From assembly GCF_037911135.1 (NCBI RefSeq), contig NZ_JBBLYU010000005.1, positions 1-64,000 of the forward strand: a stretch of 64,000 nt of DNA. Reading direction: 5' to 3'. The notes beneath the pieces were generated by a model that saw nothing but the letters and a program-made list of their open reading frames with translations, did not search any database and was not told the origin of the DNA. Within the stretch, counting starts at the first letter, position 1; each line of letters starts with the position of its first letter. The translations under genes were made by a program, and so were the position numbers. This DNA is from Phaeobacter sp. A36a-5a. Lineage in GTDB: Bacteria; Pseudomonadota; Alphaproteobacteria; Rhodobacterales; Rhodobacteraceae. Positions 26,461 to 34,916 of the stretch are shown here, piece after piece.

Positions 26461-26934
26461 TCAGCCCGCCAGATGCGAGCGCAGGAACCAGGCAAATTTT
26501 TCATGGGTCTGGCCGCGCGCAATGCACAGATCCTCGGTCAGCGTATCACCATGATCGGCGGCTAGCGCACCACAGCCTGCAAGGGTCGCGGCGAGGGTTT
26601 CCTGCGCCTCCATCATGATCCGGATCATTTCCTGATCGGTCGCATGGCCGTCGTGTTCGGCAACTTTGGAGCGTTTCAGCATCCCGGCCAATGTGCCCTC
26701 GGCATGGGCATCCAGTGCACGTACGCGCTCGGCAAGGTCGTCCTGCCCCAGAAAGTGATCTTCGTAGATCTTCTGGAACAGATCATGCAGCGGGCCGAAT
26801 GCCATGCCCTTGACGTTCCAGTGGAAATTCTGGGCCAACATCGTGGTGACAGCGGTTTCTGCCACGGATTGGTTCAGAGCATCGGCGATTGCGGTTTTGG
26901 CATCGGTCGAGAGTGCAGCAGCGGTCTGTGTCAT
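26461..26934 (-). CDS. dps: Dps-type DNA-protecting mini-ferritin
   Basis: 157-residue Dps/ferritin-like protein that forms a dodecamer, oxidises and stores iron with peroxide, and shields DNA. The ferroxidase residues are visible: QNFHWNVKG near residue 35 and DDLAERVRALDAHAEG near 65-80. The open frame continues upstream without similarity. ATG 26934 is chosen since GGGGA lies 6-7 nt before it; ATG 26937 or 26946 are nearly equivalent. An Irr-type iron control element lies about 95-111 bp upstream, so iron-dependent control is likely. Confidence 0.9.
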   Translation of the reverse strand: MTQTAAALSTDAKTAIADALNQSVAETAVTTMLAQNFHWNVKGMAFGPLHDLFQKIYEDHFLGQDDLAERVRALDAHAEGTLAGMLKRSKVAEHDGHATDQEMIRIMMEAQETLAATLAGCGALAADHGDTLTEDLCIARGQTHEKFAWFLRSHLAG

Positions 26935-27028
26935 CATTTTCCCCATTGTTCCATAAAATAGCTGGCTGGCAGGAAGCTGGCTTGCTGTGACACACAACAT
27001 AGCCATCCGGGGGCATATGGCAAGAGTT

Positions 27029-27045
27029 TTTAGAACGATTCTAAT
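27029..27045. promoter_or_regulatory. Putative Irr iron control element upstream of dps
   Basis: TTTAGAACGATTCTAAT matches the ICE consensus TTTAGAA-N3-TTCTAAA at 16 of 17 positions (N counted as match). It lies ~100 bp upstream of the dps start and overlaps the 3' end of the upstream gene. In alphaproteobacteria Irr represses iron-storage genes when iron is scarce, so the position makes sense. Confidence 0.7.
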
Positions 27046-27481
27046 ACTTAGGAAATTGCTCGGAAATACGGCCCAGAAGAAACCCGATGTAGCGCCGCCG
27101 CGCCGGGTCGATTTGCGACCGCAGCAAGAAGCCGAGGCTGTCATAATCCTGTGCTGATACACAGGACAGGCAGCGCATCACCCAAGCTTCGTCGAAGGAG
27201 ACCTCTGCCGTGCCGGGCCGAAACCATTTGATTCGACGTGGCATTGCCTCTGGCAGGCATTTCACAAAAGTATCGACATAGGTGCGTCTGGCATCCTCTC
27301 CATCGACACAGAGCAGCGCGCAGGCTTCGAACAGATCGGTCCGCGCAGCGGCGCGGCAGCCCATCGCCGCAAGACGCAACGTATTGAGTGCAATATATTC
27401 CTGCTCATCGAGCAGGGGGGTACTGCGCAACCGGTCAGGGGCCGTCACCTGCGGCAGGGACAAGGTCTGCACTGGCATCAT
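27041..27481 (-). CDS. Conserved-looking hypothetical protein upstream of dps
   Basis: 146 residues, no family recognised. It is predicted soluble and helical, with five cysteines (GCRAAARTDLFEACALLC in the middle, WVMRCLSCVSAQ further on) and no signal peptide or membrane segment. Codon use looks like that of real neighbouring genes and the frame is uninterrupted. It is on the dps strand, 106 bp upstream, and the Irr-type box overlaps its last codons, so the two are probably transcribed separately. ATGATG at the start lacks a strong Shine-Dalgarno sequence. Confidence 0.65.
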   Translation of the reverse strand: MMPVQTLSLPQVTAPDRLRSTPLLDEQEYIALNTLRLAAMGCRAAARTDLFEACALLCVDGEDARRTYVDTFVKCLPEAMPRRIKWFRPGTAEVSFDEAWVMRCLSCVSAQDYDSLGFLLRSQIDPARRRYIGFLLGRISEQFPKY

Positions 27482-27621
27482 GGGTGATGAATCCGTCTAT
27501 CTAGAGGGGCACTCGGGCACCCCGGCTAATTCCTGACTAAATATATTGGTTTTATGGGCGCTCACAAGAGATGAACAGGCGCGCCAGTAAAATTCGCGCT
27601 GTATGCCCTGCGGCGGGCGTA

Positions 27622-28290
27622 TTAGCTGCGGTTCTCCGCAACCAGCGCCAGCAGCTCTTCCTTGGTGCGGGAAATATGTCGGGTCAGGGCATCGCAGGCG
27701 GCCTCCACATTGCGGGCCTGCGCCAGTGCGAGGAGGTCGCGATGCTCGGCCTTGGCGGGTTCGCGCTGTTTCATCACGCTGAGATGCATGCGCACAAACC
27801 GGTCGGAATGAAGGCTGAGCCCCTGTAGCATTTCATTGGTCAGCTTACGTTCGGCAGCAGCATAGAGCGCAGAGTGGTAGCGGTGGTTCAATGCGCCCCA
27901 GGTTGCCACGTCATCAGCATCATAGGAGGCGTCCATTTCATCCAGGATCTGGCTGCATCTTGCGAAGTCAGTGCTGGTCATCGCAGGGATCGAGCGACGG
28001 AACAGATCGACCTCGACCAGGATGCGCAGATCAAAAATCTCCGCGATTTCGCGCAGGGAATGTTTGGTGACTGTTGCCCCGCGGTTATTCGCAAAAAGGA
28101 CCAGCCCCTCGGCATCGAGCCGCTTCAGAGCTTCGCGCACCGGCATCCGCGAGACATCGTATTCCTCTGCCAGTGCCTCCTGGCGGATCGGTTCACCTTC
28201 GGCAAGTTCACCACTCAGGATACGCTCGCGCAAATCGGCGGCGATCACGTCGGGAAGGGTGCTGCGGGAGATGGCGCGCTTGGCTGCCAT
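27622..28290 (-). CDS. GntR/FadR-family regulator with FCD domain
   Basis: 222 residues: winged helix-turn-helix at about 10-75 (LPDVIAADLRERILSGELAE, RMPVREALKRLDAEGLV) and an all-helical FCD effector domain at 85-215 with probable metal/ligand residues (DLRILVEVDLFR, HRYHSALY). It follows the proline-racemase-like gene by 93 bp on the same strand and is probably its local regulator. Effectors of FCD proteins are usually small organic acids or amino acid derivatives. Confidence 0.88.
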   Translation of the reverse strand: MAAKRAISRSTLPDVIAADLRERILSGELAEGEPIRQEALAEEYDVSRMPVREALKRLDAEGLVLFANNRGATVTKHSLREIAEIFDLRILVEVDLFRRSIPAMTSTDFARCSQILDEMDASYDADDVATWGALNHRYHSALYAAAERKLTNEMLQGLSLHSDRFVRMHLSVMKQREPAKAEHRDLLALAQARNVEAACDALTRHISRTKEELLALVAENRS

Positions 28291-28383
28291 GGGAGCCTCA
28301 TGGGTCGGGGTTACGTAGGTGCCAATCTGGCGGTTGTTGTTCGGGTGTGCCCTGCTGGGCCGCGCGGATCAAGGGGCAGGGCA

Positions 28384-29409
28384 TCACGCCCCCCAGGTGT
28401 CGCTCAGCCTGTAGCCACCGGGCCAGGGGTCATCGGGGTCCAGCATGTGCTGGTGTATTCCCGTGATCCAGCCACGCCCACTGATTTCCGGAATGATGGC
28501 GGGCTGGCCTCCGACGGTTGTCTGGTCGGCGATCCGGCCCTTGAAACTGGAGCCTATGATCGACACTGCCTCAAACTCCTCATCTGCGGTCATTTCCCCT
28601 TTGGCCAGCATCAGGGCCATTCGGGCCGATACTGCGGTTCCGGTGGGTGAACGATCCACCTTGCCGGGCTGGATGGCCACGGCAGAGCGACTGCGCCACC
28701 CGATGTCGGTGCGCTCCAGCGGGCCGCAAAATGCACAGAAGGAAATATGCGACCAGTCGGGATTGTCTGGATGGCTGAAACCCAGCTGCTCATTTGCCGC
28801 ATCCAGAATGCAGGTTCCGATCTGTGCCAGGGCCTTGGCCTCTGCGTCGCAGATGGTCAGATCCAGATCGGCGGCCTGTACGACCACAAAACTATCGCCG
28901 CCATAGGCCGTATCCACATAGAGCGTACCGATCCCCGGGACATGCAAGGCAACGCCAATTGCCTCTGCAAAACTGGGAACATTGCGGACAAATATCCGCT
29001 CCGCTTTGCCATTTCTGCATTCGGCGCGCACCTTGACCAGCCCCCCTGGCGCTTCCAGCGTCAGATGCGTTTCCGGTTCCTGCATGGGCAGAATGCCCCC
29101 ATCCAGCAGCACGGTCGCAACGCAGATCGAATTCGATCCGGACATAGGCGGCGTGTATTCGGGTTCCATAATGATAAACCCCATGTCGGCGTCGGGATGT
29201 TTGGGGGGCACCAGCAGATTGACGTGCCGGAACACGCCGCCGCGGGGTTCATTGAGGACAAAGTTGCGCAGGGTCTGGTCCTGCGCGATGAATGTGCGCT
29301 GATCCCAGAGTGTGGCGCCCGGCGGCGGTGCCACGCCGCCGACGATGACATCACCCACTTCGCCCTCGGCATGGGCGGAAATGACATGTACGGTCCTGGT
29401 GCTGCGCAT
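28384..29409 (-). CDS. Proline racemase superfamily protein lacking both catalytic cysteines
   Basis: 341 residues, full length for the proline racemase/hydroxyproline epimerase/trans-3-hydroxyproline dehydratase family. At the first catalytic site the usual MCGH is MSGSNSIC (Cys to Ser, His to Ser), and at the second the usual DRSPCGTGT is [11 protein letters not shown] (Cys to Thr). A Cys/Thr pair is known in trans-3-hydroxy-L-proline dehydratases, but Ser/Thr leaves no thiol, so racemisation by the normal two-base mechanism is doubtful. It may be a dehydratase variant on another substrate. AGGAGA precedes the ATG. It is divergent from the XRE-cupin regulator and part of a peptide/proline locus. 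Confidence 0.85.
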   Translation of the reverse strand: MRSTRTVHVISAHAEGEVGDVIVGGVAPPPGATLWDQRTFIAQDQTLRNFVLNEPRGGVFRHVNLLVPPKHPDADMGFIIMEPEYTPPMSGSNSICVATVLLDGGILPMQEPETHLTLEAPGGLVKVRAECRNGKAERIFVRNVPSFAEAIGVALHVPGIGTLYVDTAYGGDSFVVVQAADLDLTICDAEAKALAQIGTCILDAANEQLGFSHPDNPDWSHISFCAFCGPLERTDIGWRSRSAVAIQPGKVDRSPTGTAVSARMALMLAKGEMTADEEFEAVSIIGSSFKGRIADQTTVGGQPAIIPEISGRGWITGIHQHMLDPDDPWPGGYRLSDTWGA

Positions 29410-29490
29410 CTAGGTCTCCTGCGGTTCCGGCGGGCTTGGGGCGGGCTGAAAGGTGGTCAAGGCAATCGATCGCCTGTTTCTGATGTAGCA

Positions 29491-29506
29491 CTACAATAAA
29501 TTTTAG
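29491..29506. promoter_or_regulatory. Putative operator 1 of the peptide/proline locus
   Basis: CTACAATAAATTTTAG in the 209-bp region between the divergent racemase-like and XRE-cupin genes. Arms CTACAA/TTTTAG around TAAA (one mismatch). It matches the 16-mer at 30361 at 13 positions, with the last eight (AATTTTAG) identical. Candidate site for the XRE-cupin or GntR regulator. Confidence 0.55.
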
Positions 29507-29618
29507 TATATGTTTTCCTGAAGCCCACATCACAGATCATGACCAAACAGGTTCGGCTGGTTGGATGGGTCACTTTGGTCAGCGCGGTGTCGGGCTGCCG
29601 GAATTTCAGGATACGGAT

Positions 29619-30245
29619 ATGGACGCCTCAGAGACGCGCAAGACAGAGACCATAAAGGCAGGCGCCAGCAAGAAAACGCGCAAGAAGGACAATTCCGAGC
29701 AGCTTGGACACGCGATCCGCCGCCGCCGCAAGGCGATGGGGATGACAATGGTGCAGGTTGCCGAGGACACTGAACTGACGCCCGGGTTCATTTCTCAGGT
29801 TGAGCGGGGCATCAGCACGCCCTCGCTGTCCTCGCTGTTGTCCATCGCTGCCGCCCTGCAAACCAGCGTAGAGCAGCTGTTGAGTGTTGAGGAAGAGTTT
29901 AGAGAGTATATCCATAAGGATAACCGGCAGACCTACGCTCTGGGAACCAACGGAAGATTGTATGAGAAGCTGGGGCCGGGGTTTTCCGGCGCGCTCTGCT
30001 ACCCGTCGATCATTCACCGCCCACCTGGTCATGTCTCGGAGAAGATGTGCCACGAGGGCGAGGTGTTCTGCTACCTGATCTCGGGGCAGCTCGAATATCA
30101 TCTGGGGGATTCGGTGCATATCATGTCGCCGGGGGATACGGTTCACCATGACTGCTCGAAGCCGCATTATTCGATCGTTTTGAGTGACGAAGAGGCGGTT
30201 GAACTTTGGGTGAGCACCATGCCGATGAAGAGCTCTGCCCGCTGA
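29619..30245 (+). CDS. XRE-family regulator with C-terminal cupin domain
   Basis: 208 residues from ATG 29619, with AGGA 7 nt upstream; an earlier start at 29565 would add 18 residues that are not part of a domain. A basic N-terminal tail is followed by an XRE helix-turn-helix at about 28-85 (LGHAIRRRRKAMGM, LTPGFISQVERGISTPSLSS), then a cupin_2 sensor domain at 130-200 (HEGEVFCYLISGQLEYHLGD, GDTVHHDCSKPHYS). PuuR-like proteins of this layout control amino acid or polyamine use. It sits between the racemase-like gene and the dipeptide transporter and likely controls one or both. Confidence 0.9.
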   Translation: MDASETRKTETIKAGASKKTRKKDNSEQLGHAIRRRRKAMGMTMVQVAEDTELTPGFISQVERGISTPSLSSLLSIAAALQTSVEQLLSVEEEFREYIHKDNRQTYALGTNGRLYEKLGPGFSGALCYPSIIHRPPGHVSEKMCHEGEVFCYLISGQLEYHLGDSVHIMSPGDTVHHDCSKPHYSIVLSDEEAVELWVSTMPMKSSAR

Positions 30246-30360
30246 AGGATCAGGCGCAAATGCGCATATCTCTACCCTCCGGCCTTGGGGCTGATGCGGC
30301 AAGTTCGGCGTCCATCTGCAGTTGAGCTACCGGAGATTTCTACCGCAATCAGAACTTTTG

Positions 30361-30376
30361 CTAAAAATAATTTTAG
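30361..30376. promoter_or_regulatory. Putative operator 2 of the peptide/proline locus
   Basis: CTAAAAATAATTTTAG, a perfect inverted repeat (CTAAAA / TTTTAG, spacer ATAA), 67 bp before the start of the transporter binding-protein gene. It is the better-formed twin of the 16-mer at 29491. Confidence 0.6.
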
Positions 30377-30442
30377 TAATTTTAAAACCCACGCTATGCT
30401 TCTCCACATGAGACGGAGAATCGATCTGGGAGGATCTCACAA

Positions 30443-32029
30443 ATGACAAGAAAACTGGTGGCGGCCGCAGCTGCCCTGACCACGGCACTGACCGTACCGG
30501 CGCTGGCGCAGGATCGCGGCGGCGTGCTGAACTTTGCCCGTTACGACGGATCGACCTTGATCGACCCGATCTATGCGGATCGCAATCCGGATATCTGGAT
30601 GGTTGGCAGCCTGTTCGACACGTTGCTGCGCCCCAGCGACGATGGAAATTCGGTCGTTCCTGGCCTCGCCGAGACATATAATGTCTCTGAAGATGGCACC
30701 ACGGTGACCCTGACATTGCGCGACGGGATCAAATTCTCCGATGGCACACCGCTGACCGGAGAGGACGTGGTGTTTTCGCTGGATCGTGCTCGCAATGCTG
30801 ATCTGAGCCCGTGGGCGGGTCTCCTCGGTACATTGGATACAGTTGCCAATAATGGAAACGAGATCACCCTGACCCTCTCGGCACCGGATCCGACGATCCT
30901 GTCGATGCTGGCAACCTTTACCACCGGCATCGTGTCCAAAGCCGCGTTCGAGGCCGCCGAAGGCGCAACGGATCAGGAGAAGTCAGCCGCCATCTTTGCA
31001 GCAAAGAGTGCGGGCGTGGGCACTGGCCCCTTCTATCTCTGCGGGTTTGAGCAGGGCACATCGATGGATTTCTGCGCCAATGAGCACTACTGGCGCAGTG
31101 GCTCGGACGGCAAACCGCTGCCCTATCTGGACGGTGTGCATTTCGAGATTATCCCCGATGATGCCACCCGTATCCTGAAGCTGCAGGCCGGTGAGATGGA
31201 TGCGGCGGAATTCATCCCGTTCTCGCGTGTGGCCGAGCTGGAGGCGGATCCGAACATCGATATGAATCTGTTCCCCTCGACCCGGATTATCTATTCACCG
31301 ATCAATACCCGCCCGACGCGGGCAGATGGATCGCCCAATCCGCTGGCGGACGAGCGGGTGCGTCAGGCGCTTAATTATGCCACCAATAAACAGGCCCTGA
31401 TCGGGTTGGTGCTGCAGGGGGCCGGCAAGCCCATGACCTCGCCTCTGATGGCGGCGGCGACCCAGCTGGCGACATCAACTGATCCGCTTTATGGCTATGA
31501 TCTGGACAAGGCAAAGGCCTTGATTGCCGAGGCCGGTCTTGAGCCCGGAACCGAGATCACCTTTACGACGCTGGCCGGATCGGCGGATGACAGCACCATT
31601 TTTGCAGCGCTTCAGCAGATGTGGGCGCCTTTGGGCATCGAGCTTAAGGTGGAGCAGGTCGACAATGCCACCCGTGGCGCGAAGAACCGGTCGGGTGAAT
31701 TTGACATCCATACCTATGGGTGGGTCAATGATGTGAATGACCCAAGTCAGGTCACTGGTTGGCTCGGTTACTTCCCCACTGCGAAGGCCGTTGGCACAGG
31801 TTGGGAGAACGAGAAGTTCAACAGCCTGTTTGAGGCCTCGGCAACGGAAATGGATTCGGGTGCGCGTGCTGGTCAATATGCCGAGATGCAGTCGATCTAT
31901 GCCGAGGCGGCGCCGCTGCTGTTCATGTACGAGACCCCGTTTGCGGTGGCCCTGTCAAAGAAGGTCAGCGGCTACGTGCAGACACCGCTGGGCAACAACC
32001 TCTTTGAGGAAGCGTCGATCAGCCGCTGA
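30443..32029 (+). CDS. Peptide ABC transporter substrate-binding protein (family 5)
   Basis: 528-residue periplasmic binding protein of the DppA/OppA family. A signal peptide covers about 22 residues (KLVAAAAALTTALTVPALAQ). Family marks are GGVLNFARYDGSTLIDPIYA, LRDGIKFSDGTPLTGEDVVFSLDRA and VGTGPFYL. Two cysteines (LCGFEQ and DFCANEHYW) could form a disulfide. It heads the transporter operon 30443-37706 and is followed by a strong hairpin before the first permease gene, which would favour higher expression of the binding protein. Likely ligands are di- to oligopeptides, given the aminopeptidase in the operon. Confidence 0.9.
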   Translation: MTRKLVAAAAALTTALTVPALAQDRGGVLNFARYDGSTLIDPIYADRNPDIWMVGSLFDTLLRPSDDGNSVVPGLAETYNVSEDGTTVTLTLRDGIKFSDGTPLTGEDVVFSLDRARNADLSPWAGLLGTLDTVANNGNEITLTLSAPDPTILSMLATFTTGIVSKAAFEAAEGATDQEKSAAIFAAKSAGVGTGPFYLCGFEQGTSMDFCANEHYWRSGSDGKPLPYLDGVHFEIIPDDATRILKLQAGEMDAAEFIPFSRVAELEADPNIDMNLFPSTRIIYSPINTRPTRADGSPNPLADERVRQALNYATNKQALIGLVLQGAGKPMTSPLMAAATQLATSTDPLYGYDLDKAKALIAEAGLEPGTEITFTTLAGSADDSTIFAALQQMWAPLGIELKVEQVDNATRGAKNRSGEFDIHTYGWVNDVNDPSQVTGWLGYFPTAKAVGTGWENEKFNSLFEASATEMDSGARAGQYAEMQSIYAEAAPLLFMYETPFAVALSKKVSGYVQTPLGNNLFEEASISR

Positions 32030-32053
32030 TCAGTTTCGCCCTGCAATGTAAAA

Positions 32054-32081
32054 GCACCGTCAGCCCTGGGGCTGGCGGTGC
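32054..32081 (+). other. Intra-operon hairpin after the binding-protein gene
   Basis: GCACCGTCAGCCC and GGGCTGGCGGTGC pair over ~12 bp with a tight CTGG loop and no T-run. It lies 24 bp after the binding-protein stop and 19 bp before the permease ATG. Probably a 3'-protective stem or attenuator setting the binding-protein to permease ratio. Confidence 0.6.
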
Positions 32082-32099
32082 AGACGAACGGATGCCGGA

Positions 32100-33041
32100 A
32101 TGGCCACTATTCAATATATTCTCAAGCGCCTGTTGCTGATGGCCGTGACCTTTTTTCTGGTCATGATCATCATCTTTCTTCTGGTGCGCCTATTACCCGG
32201 AGACCCGGCAATCGCCATCGCGGGGGACCGCGCGTCGGATGCTGATCTGGCCGCTATTCGCGAACGGCTGGGACTGAATCAGCCGCTGGTGGTCCAGTTC
32301 TGGCAGTTCCTGTCCAATACCGTGCAGGGGGATCTGGGGCGCTCGATCCTGATGCGAGCGCCGGTGATAGATGTGATCGCCAGCCGCCTGCCGACGACCC
32401 TGTTTCTTACGGTTTATGCCGTGGCATTGTCGGTGCTGATCGCGGGGCCGCTGGCCTTTGTTGCGGCACTGAACCGGGGGCGCTGGCCCGATGCGGTGAT
32501 CCGCACCGTCTTTCAGGTCGGCCTGTCCATGCCGGTGTTTTATATCGGATTGATCTTGCTGACATTTCTAGCCGCGCAGCTGCGCTGGTTCCCGGTGGGG
32601 GGCTATGGCGACAGTTTTTCCGAGCGGCTCTACCATCTGTTTTTGCCATCGGTGGCAGTGGCGCTTTATACCTCTGCGATCATCATGCGGAATCTGCGGT
32701 CGGCCATCGTTGAGGTGGTGGATGCGGAATATGTTGAATTTGCCCGTGCCAAGGGACTGTCGGCCTGGCAGATCCTGGGGCGGCATGTGTTGCGCAATGC
32801 GCTGATTTCCACAGTCACGCTGCTTGGCCTGTCCATCGGCAACCTGATGAGCGGAACCCTGGTCACCGAAACGGTGTTTGCGGTGCCGGGCGTTGGCCGG
32901 TTGATGCTGGAGGCAATCTTTGCCCGTGATTATCCGCTGATCCAGGGGCTGACCCTGACATTTGCAGTGCTGGTGTCGATCGTGTTCCTGATGACCGATC
33001 TGATCCAGAGCGCCCTAGACCCGAGGATGCGTCTGACATGA
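32100..33041 (+). CDS. Peptide ABC transporter permease, DppB type
   Basis: 313 residues, six transmembrane segments. The first follows a short cytoplasmic tail (LLLMAVTFFLVMIIIFLLVR), and the family signature LLPGDPAIAIAG appears near residue 35. The EAA-like coupling loop near 215 (VEFARAKGLSAWQILGRHVL) contacts the ATPases. It is the first permease subunit and overlaps the next by ATGA. Confidence 0.92.
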   Translation: MATIQYILKRLLLMAVTFFLVMIIIFLLVRLLPGDPAIAIAGDRASDADLAAIRERLGLNQPLVVQFWQFLSNTVQGDLGRSILMRAPVIDVIASRLPTTLFLTVYAVALSVLIAGPLAFVAALNRGRWPDAVIRTVFQVGLSMPVFYIGLILLTFLAAQLRWFPVGGYGDSFSERLYHLFLPSVAVALYTSAIIMRNLRSAIVEVVDAEYVEFARAKGLSAWQILGRHVLRNALISTVTLLGLSIGNLMSGTLVTETVFAVPGVGRLMLEAIFARDYPLIQGLTLTFAVLVSIVFLMTDLIQSALDPRMRLT

Positions 33042-33904
33042 CCGATGCCACAGTTCTGTCGCCCGAGGCGACGCGACCGCAGCAGAGCCGGTGGAAGATC
33101 GCGCTGCGCAAACCGGGGTTCATGATCGGTGTCGCGATTATCGCAGCCTCGACGCTGCTGGCCATCGCGCCGGGCCTCTTCGCCCCATATGATCCCAATT
33201 TCATCGATTATAACGCGGTGCGGCAGCCGCCGAGCTGGGCGCATCCTTTCGGCACCGATATGCTGGGGCGCGACAGCCTCAGCCGGGTGATCTCTGCCTA
33301 TTCTGTGAATATGCAGATGGCCGTTCTGGCCACGGTCTTTGCCATGCTGATCGGGGTCACGGTTGGTGCGTTGGTGGGCTATTATCGCGGCATTGCCGAT
33401 ATGATCTTTGGCCGGGTCGTGGATGCCGTCATTACCTTCCCGTTTTTGGTCTTGGTGATCGCGGTTGTTGCGGTGCTGGGGCCGGGGCTTGTCAATATGT
33501 ATATCGCCATCACGGCGGTGGGCTGGGTCTACTACGCCCGGCTGATGCGCGCCGAGGTGATCACCCAGATGGGCAATGACTATGCGGCGGCCGGAATTGT
33601 CATGGGATATTCTGACCGGCGCGTGATCTTTCGCCACCTGCTGCCCAATGCGATCACCCCGGTGATTGTCTACTGGATGACCGATATGTCGCTGGCCATT
33701 CTTCTGGGGTCATCGCTTGGATACCTCGGTTTGGGGGCGCAGCCACCGCAGGCTGAATGGGGTGTCCTGATTGCCGAAGGGCGCAATTTCATCACCACGG
33801 CCTGGTGGCTCAGTCTGATGCCGGGCATCGCCATCGTGCTGACCGGGATCGGGTTCTCGCTGATCGGCGACGGGCTGGCCGATCTGTTGCGGCCTCGCGG
33901 TTAA
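33038..33904 (+). CDS. Peptide ABC transporter permease, DppC type
   Basis: 288 residues with the N-terminal OppC-type segment (WKIALRKPGFMIGVAIIAAS) and FGTDMLGRDSLSRVISAY, the classic DppC/OppC signature, near residue 70. The coupling loop is GNDYAAAGIVMGYSDRRVIF near 180. Second permease half; translationally coupled to the DppB-type gene. Confidence 0.92.
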   Translation: MTDATVLSPEATRPQQSRWKIALRKPGFMIGVAIIAASTLLAIAPGLFAPYDPNFIDYNAVRQPPSWAHPFGTDMLGRDSLSRVISAYSVNMQMAVLATVFAMLIGVTVGALVGYYRGIADMIFGRVVDAVITFPFLVLVIAVVAVLGPGLVNMYIAITAVGWVYYARLMRAEVITQMGNDYAAAGIVMGYSDRRVIFRHLLPNAITPVIVYWMTDMSLAILLGSSLGYLGLGAQPPQAEWGVLIAEGRNFITTAWWLSLMPGIAIVLTGIGFSLIGDGLADLLRPRG

Positions 33905-33917
33905 GGGGAAAGAGAGT

Positions 33918-34916
33918 ATGAGCATGAAAGAGACCCAGCCGATACTTGAGGTCCGTAACCTCTGTACGACGTTTCGACGCGGCGGTGTGATGCTGCCTGC
34001 GGTACGCGATGTCAGCTTTGATGTGCGACAGGGTGAGGTTCTGGGGCTTGTCGGCGAAAGCGGCTCGGGGAAGAGCGTCACACTCAGGTCGATCCTGGGG
34101 CTGACCCGTCGCCATGGAGAGGTCACAGGCGAGGTGCGCTGGCAGGGGCGGGATATTTCCCGCCTGTCGGATCGGCAGCTGCGCCAGGTGCGCGGCGGTG
34201 AGGTTGCAATGATCTTTCAGGAGCCGATGACGTCGCTCAACCCGCTATTGACCGTGGGCCTGCAGCTGACCGAGACACTGAAGGCACATACCGATCTGCC
34301 GCGTGCGGCGCGTCGGGACCGGGCGGTCGAGATGCTGGATCATGTAGGTATCCCGGCGGCTGCCTCTCGGTTGCAGGATTATCCGCATCAGTTTTCGGGC
34401 GGGATGCGGCAGCGGGTGATGATTGCCATTGCGCTGGCGGCGCAGCCGAAGCTTTTGTTGGCGGATGAACCGACCACAGCGCTGGATGTTACCATTCAGG
34501 CGCAGATCCTTGATTTGATCCTGCGCCTGTCTGAAGAGATGAACATGGGCGTGATCCTCGTTACTCATGATCTGGGGGTCGTTGCGCAGACCTGCGAGAA
34601 TGTTGCGGTGATGTATGCCGGGCGGATCGTCGAGCAGGGGGCGGTGCGGCAGGTGCTGCGCACGCCGCGCCATCCCTATACGGCCGGATTGATGCAGTCG
34701 GTGCCACAGGATGTGCCGCCACGGACGCCGCTTTACTCTGTGCCGGGTACGCCACCTAGTCTGGAGATGCTGCCCCGAGGCTGCGCCTATGCGCCCCGTT
34801 GCGACGCACGGACTGAGGCCTGCCTGAATGCGCGCCCGCCACTGGAGGCGATCAGTGCCGGGCGTCGCGCGGCCTGTTTCAATCCGGTTCCCGCGGTCCA
34901 GGGAGAGGTGGCATGA
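33918..34916 (+). CDS. Peptide ABC transporter ATPase, DppD type
   Basis: 332 residues. Walker A GESGSGKS near residue 47, Q-loop FQEPMTSLNP, signature FSGGMRQRVMIAIAL, Walker B LLLADEPTTALDVT. The C-terminal oligopeptide-transporter extension has a cysteine pattern (RGCAYAPRCDARTEACL) typical of DppD proteins, which bind a 4Fe-4S cluster there. ATGA overlap with the next ATPase gene. Confidence 0.92.
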   Translation: MSMKETQPILEVRNLCTTFRRGGVMLPAVRDVSFDVRQGEVLGLVGESGSGKSVTLRSILGLTRRHGEVTGEVRWQGRDISRLSDRQLRQVRGGEVAMIFQEPMTSLNPLLTVGLQLTETLKAHTDLPRAARRDRAVEMLDHVGIPAAASRLQDYPHQFSGGMRQRVMIAIALAAQPKLLLADEPTTALDVTIQAQILDLILRLSEEMNMGVILVTHDLGVVAQTCENVAVMYAGRIVEQGAVRQVLRTPRHPYTAGLMQSVPQDVPPRTPLYSVPGTPPSLEMLPRGCAYAPRCDARTEACLNARPPLEAISAGRRAACFNPVPAVQGEVA

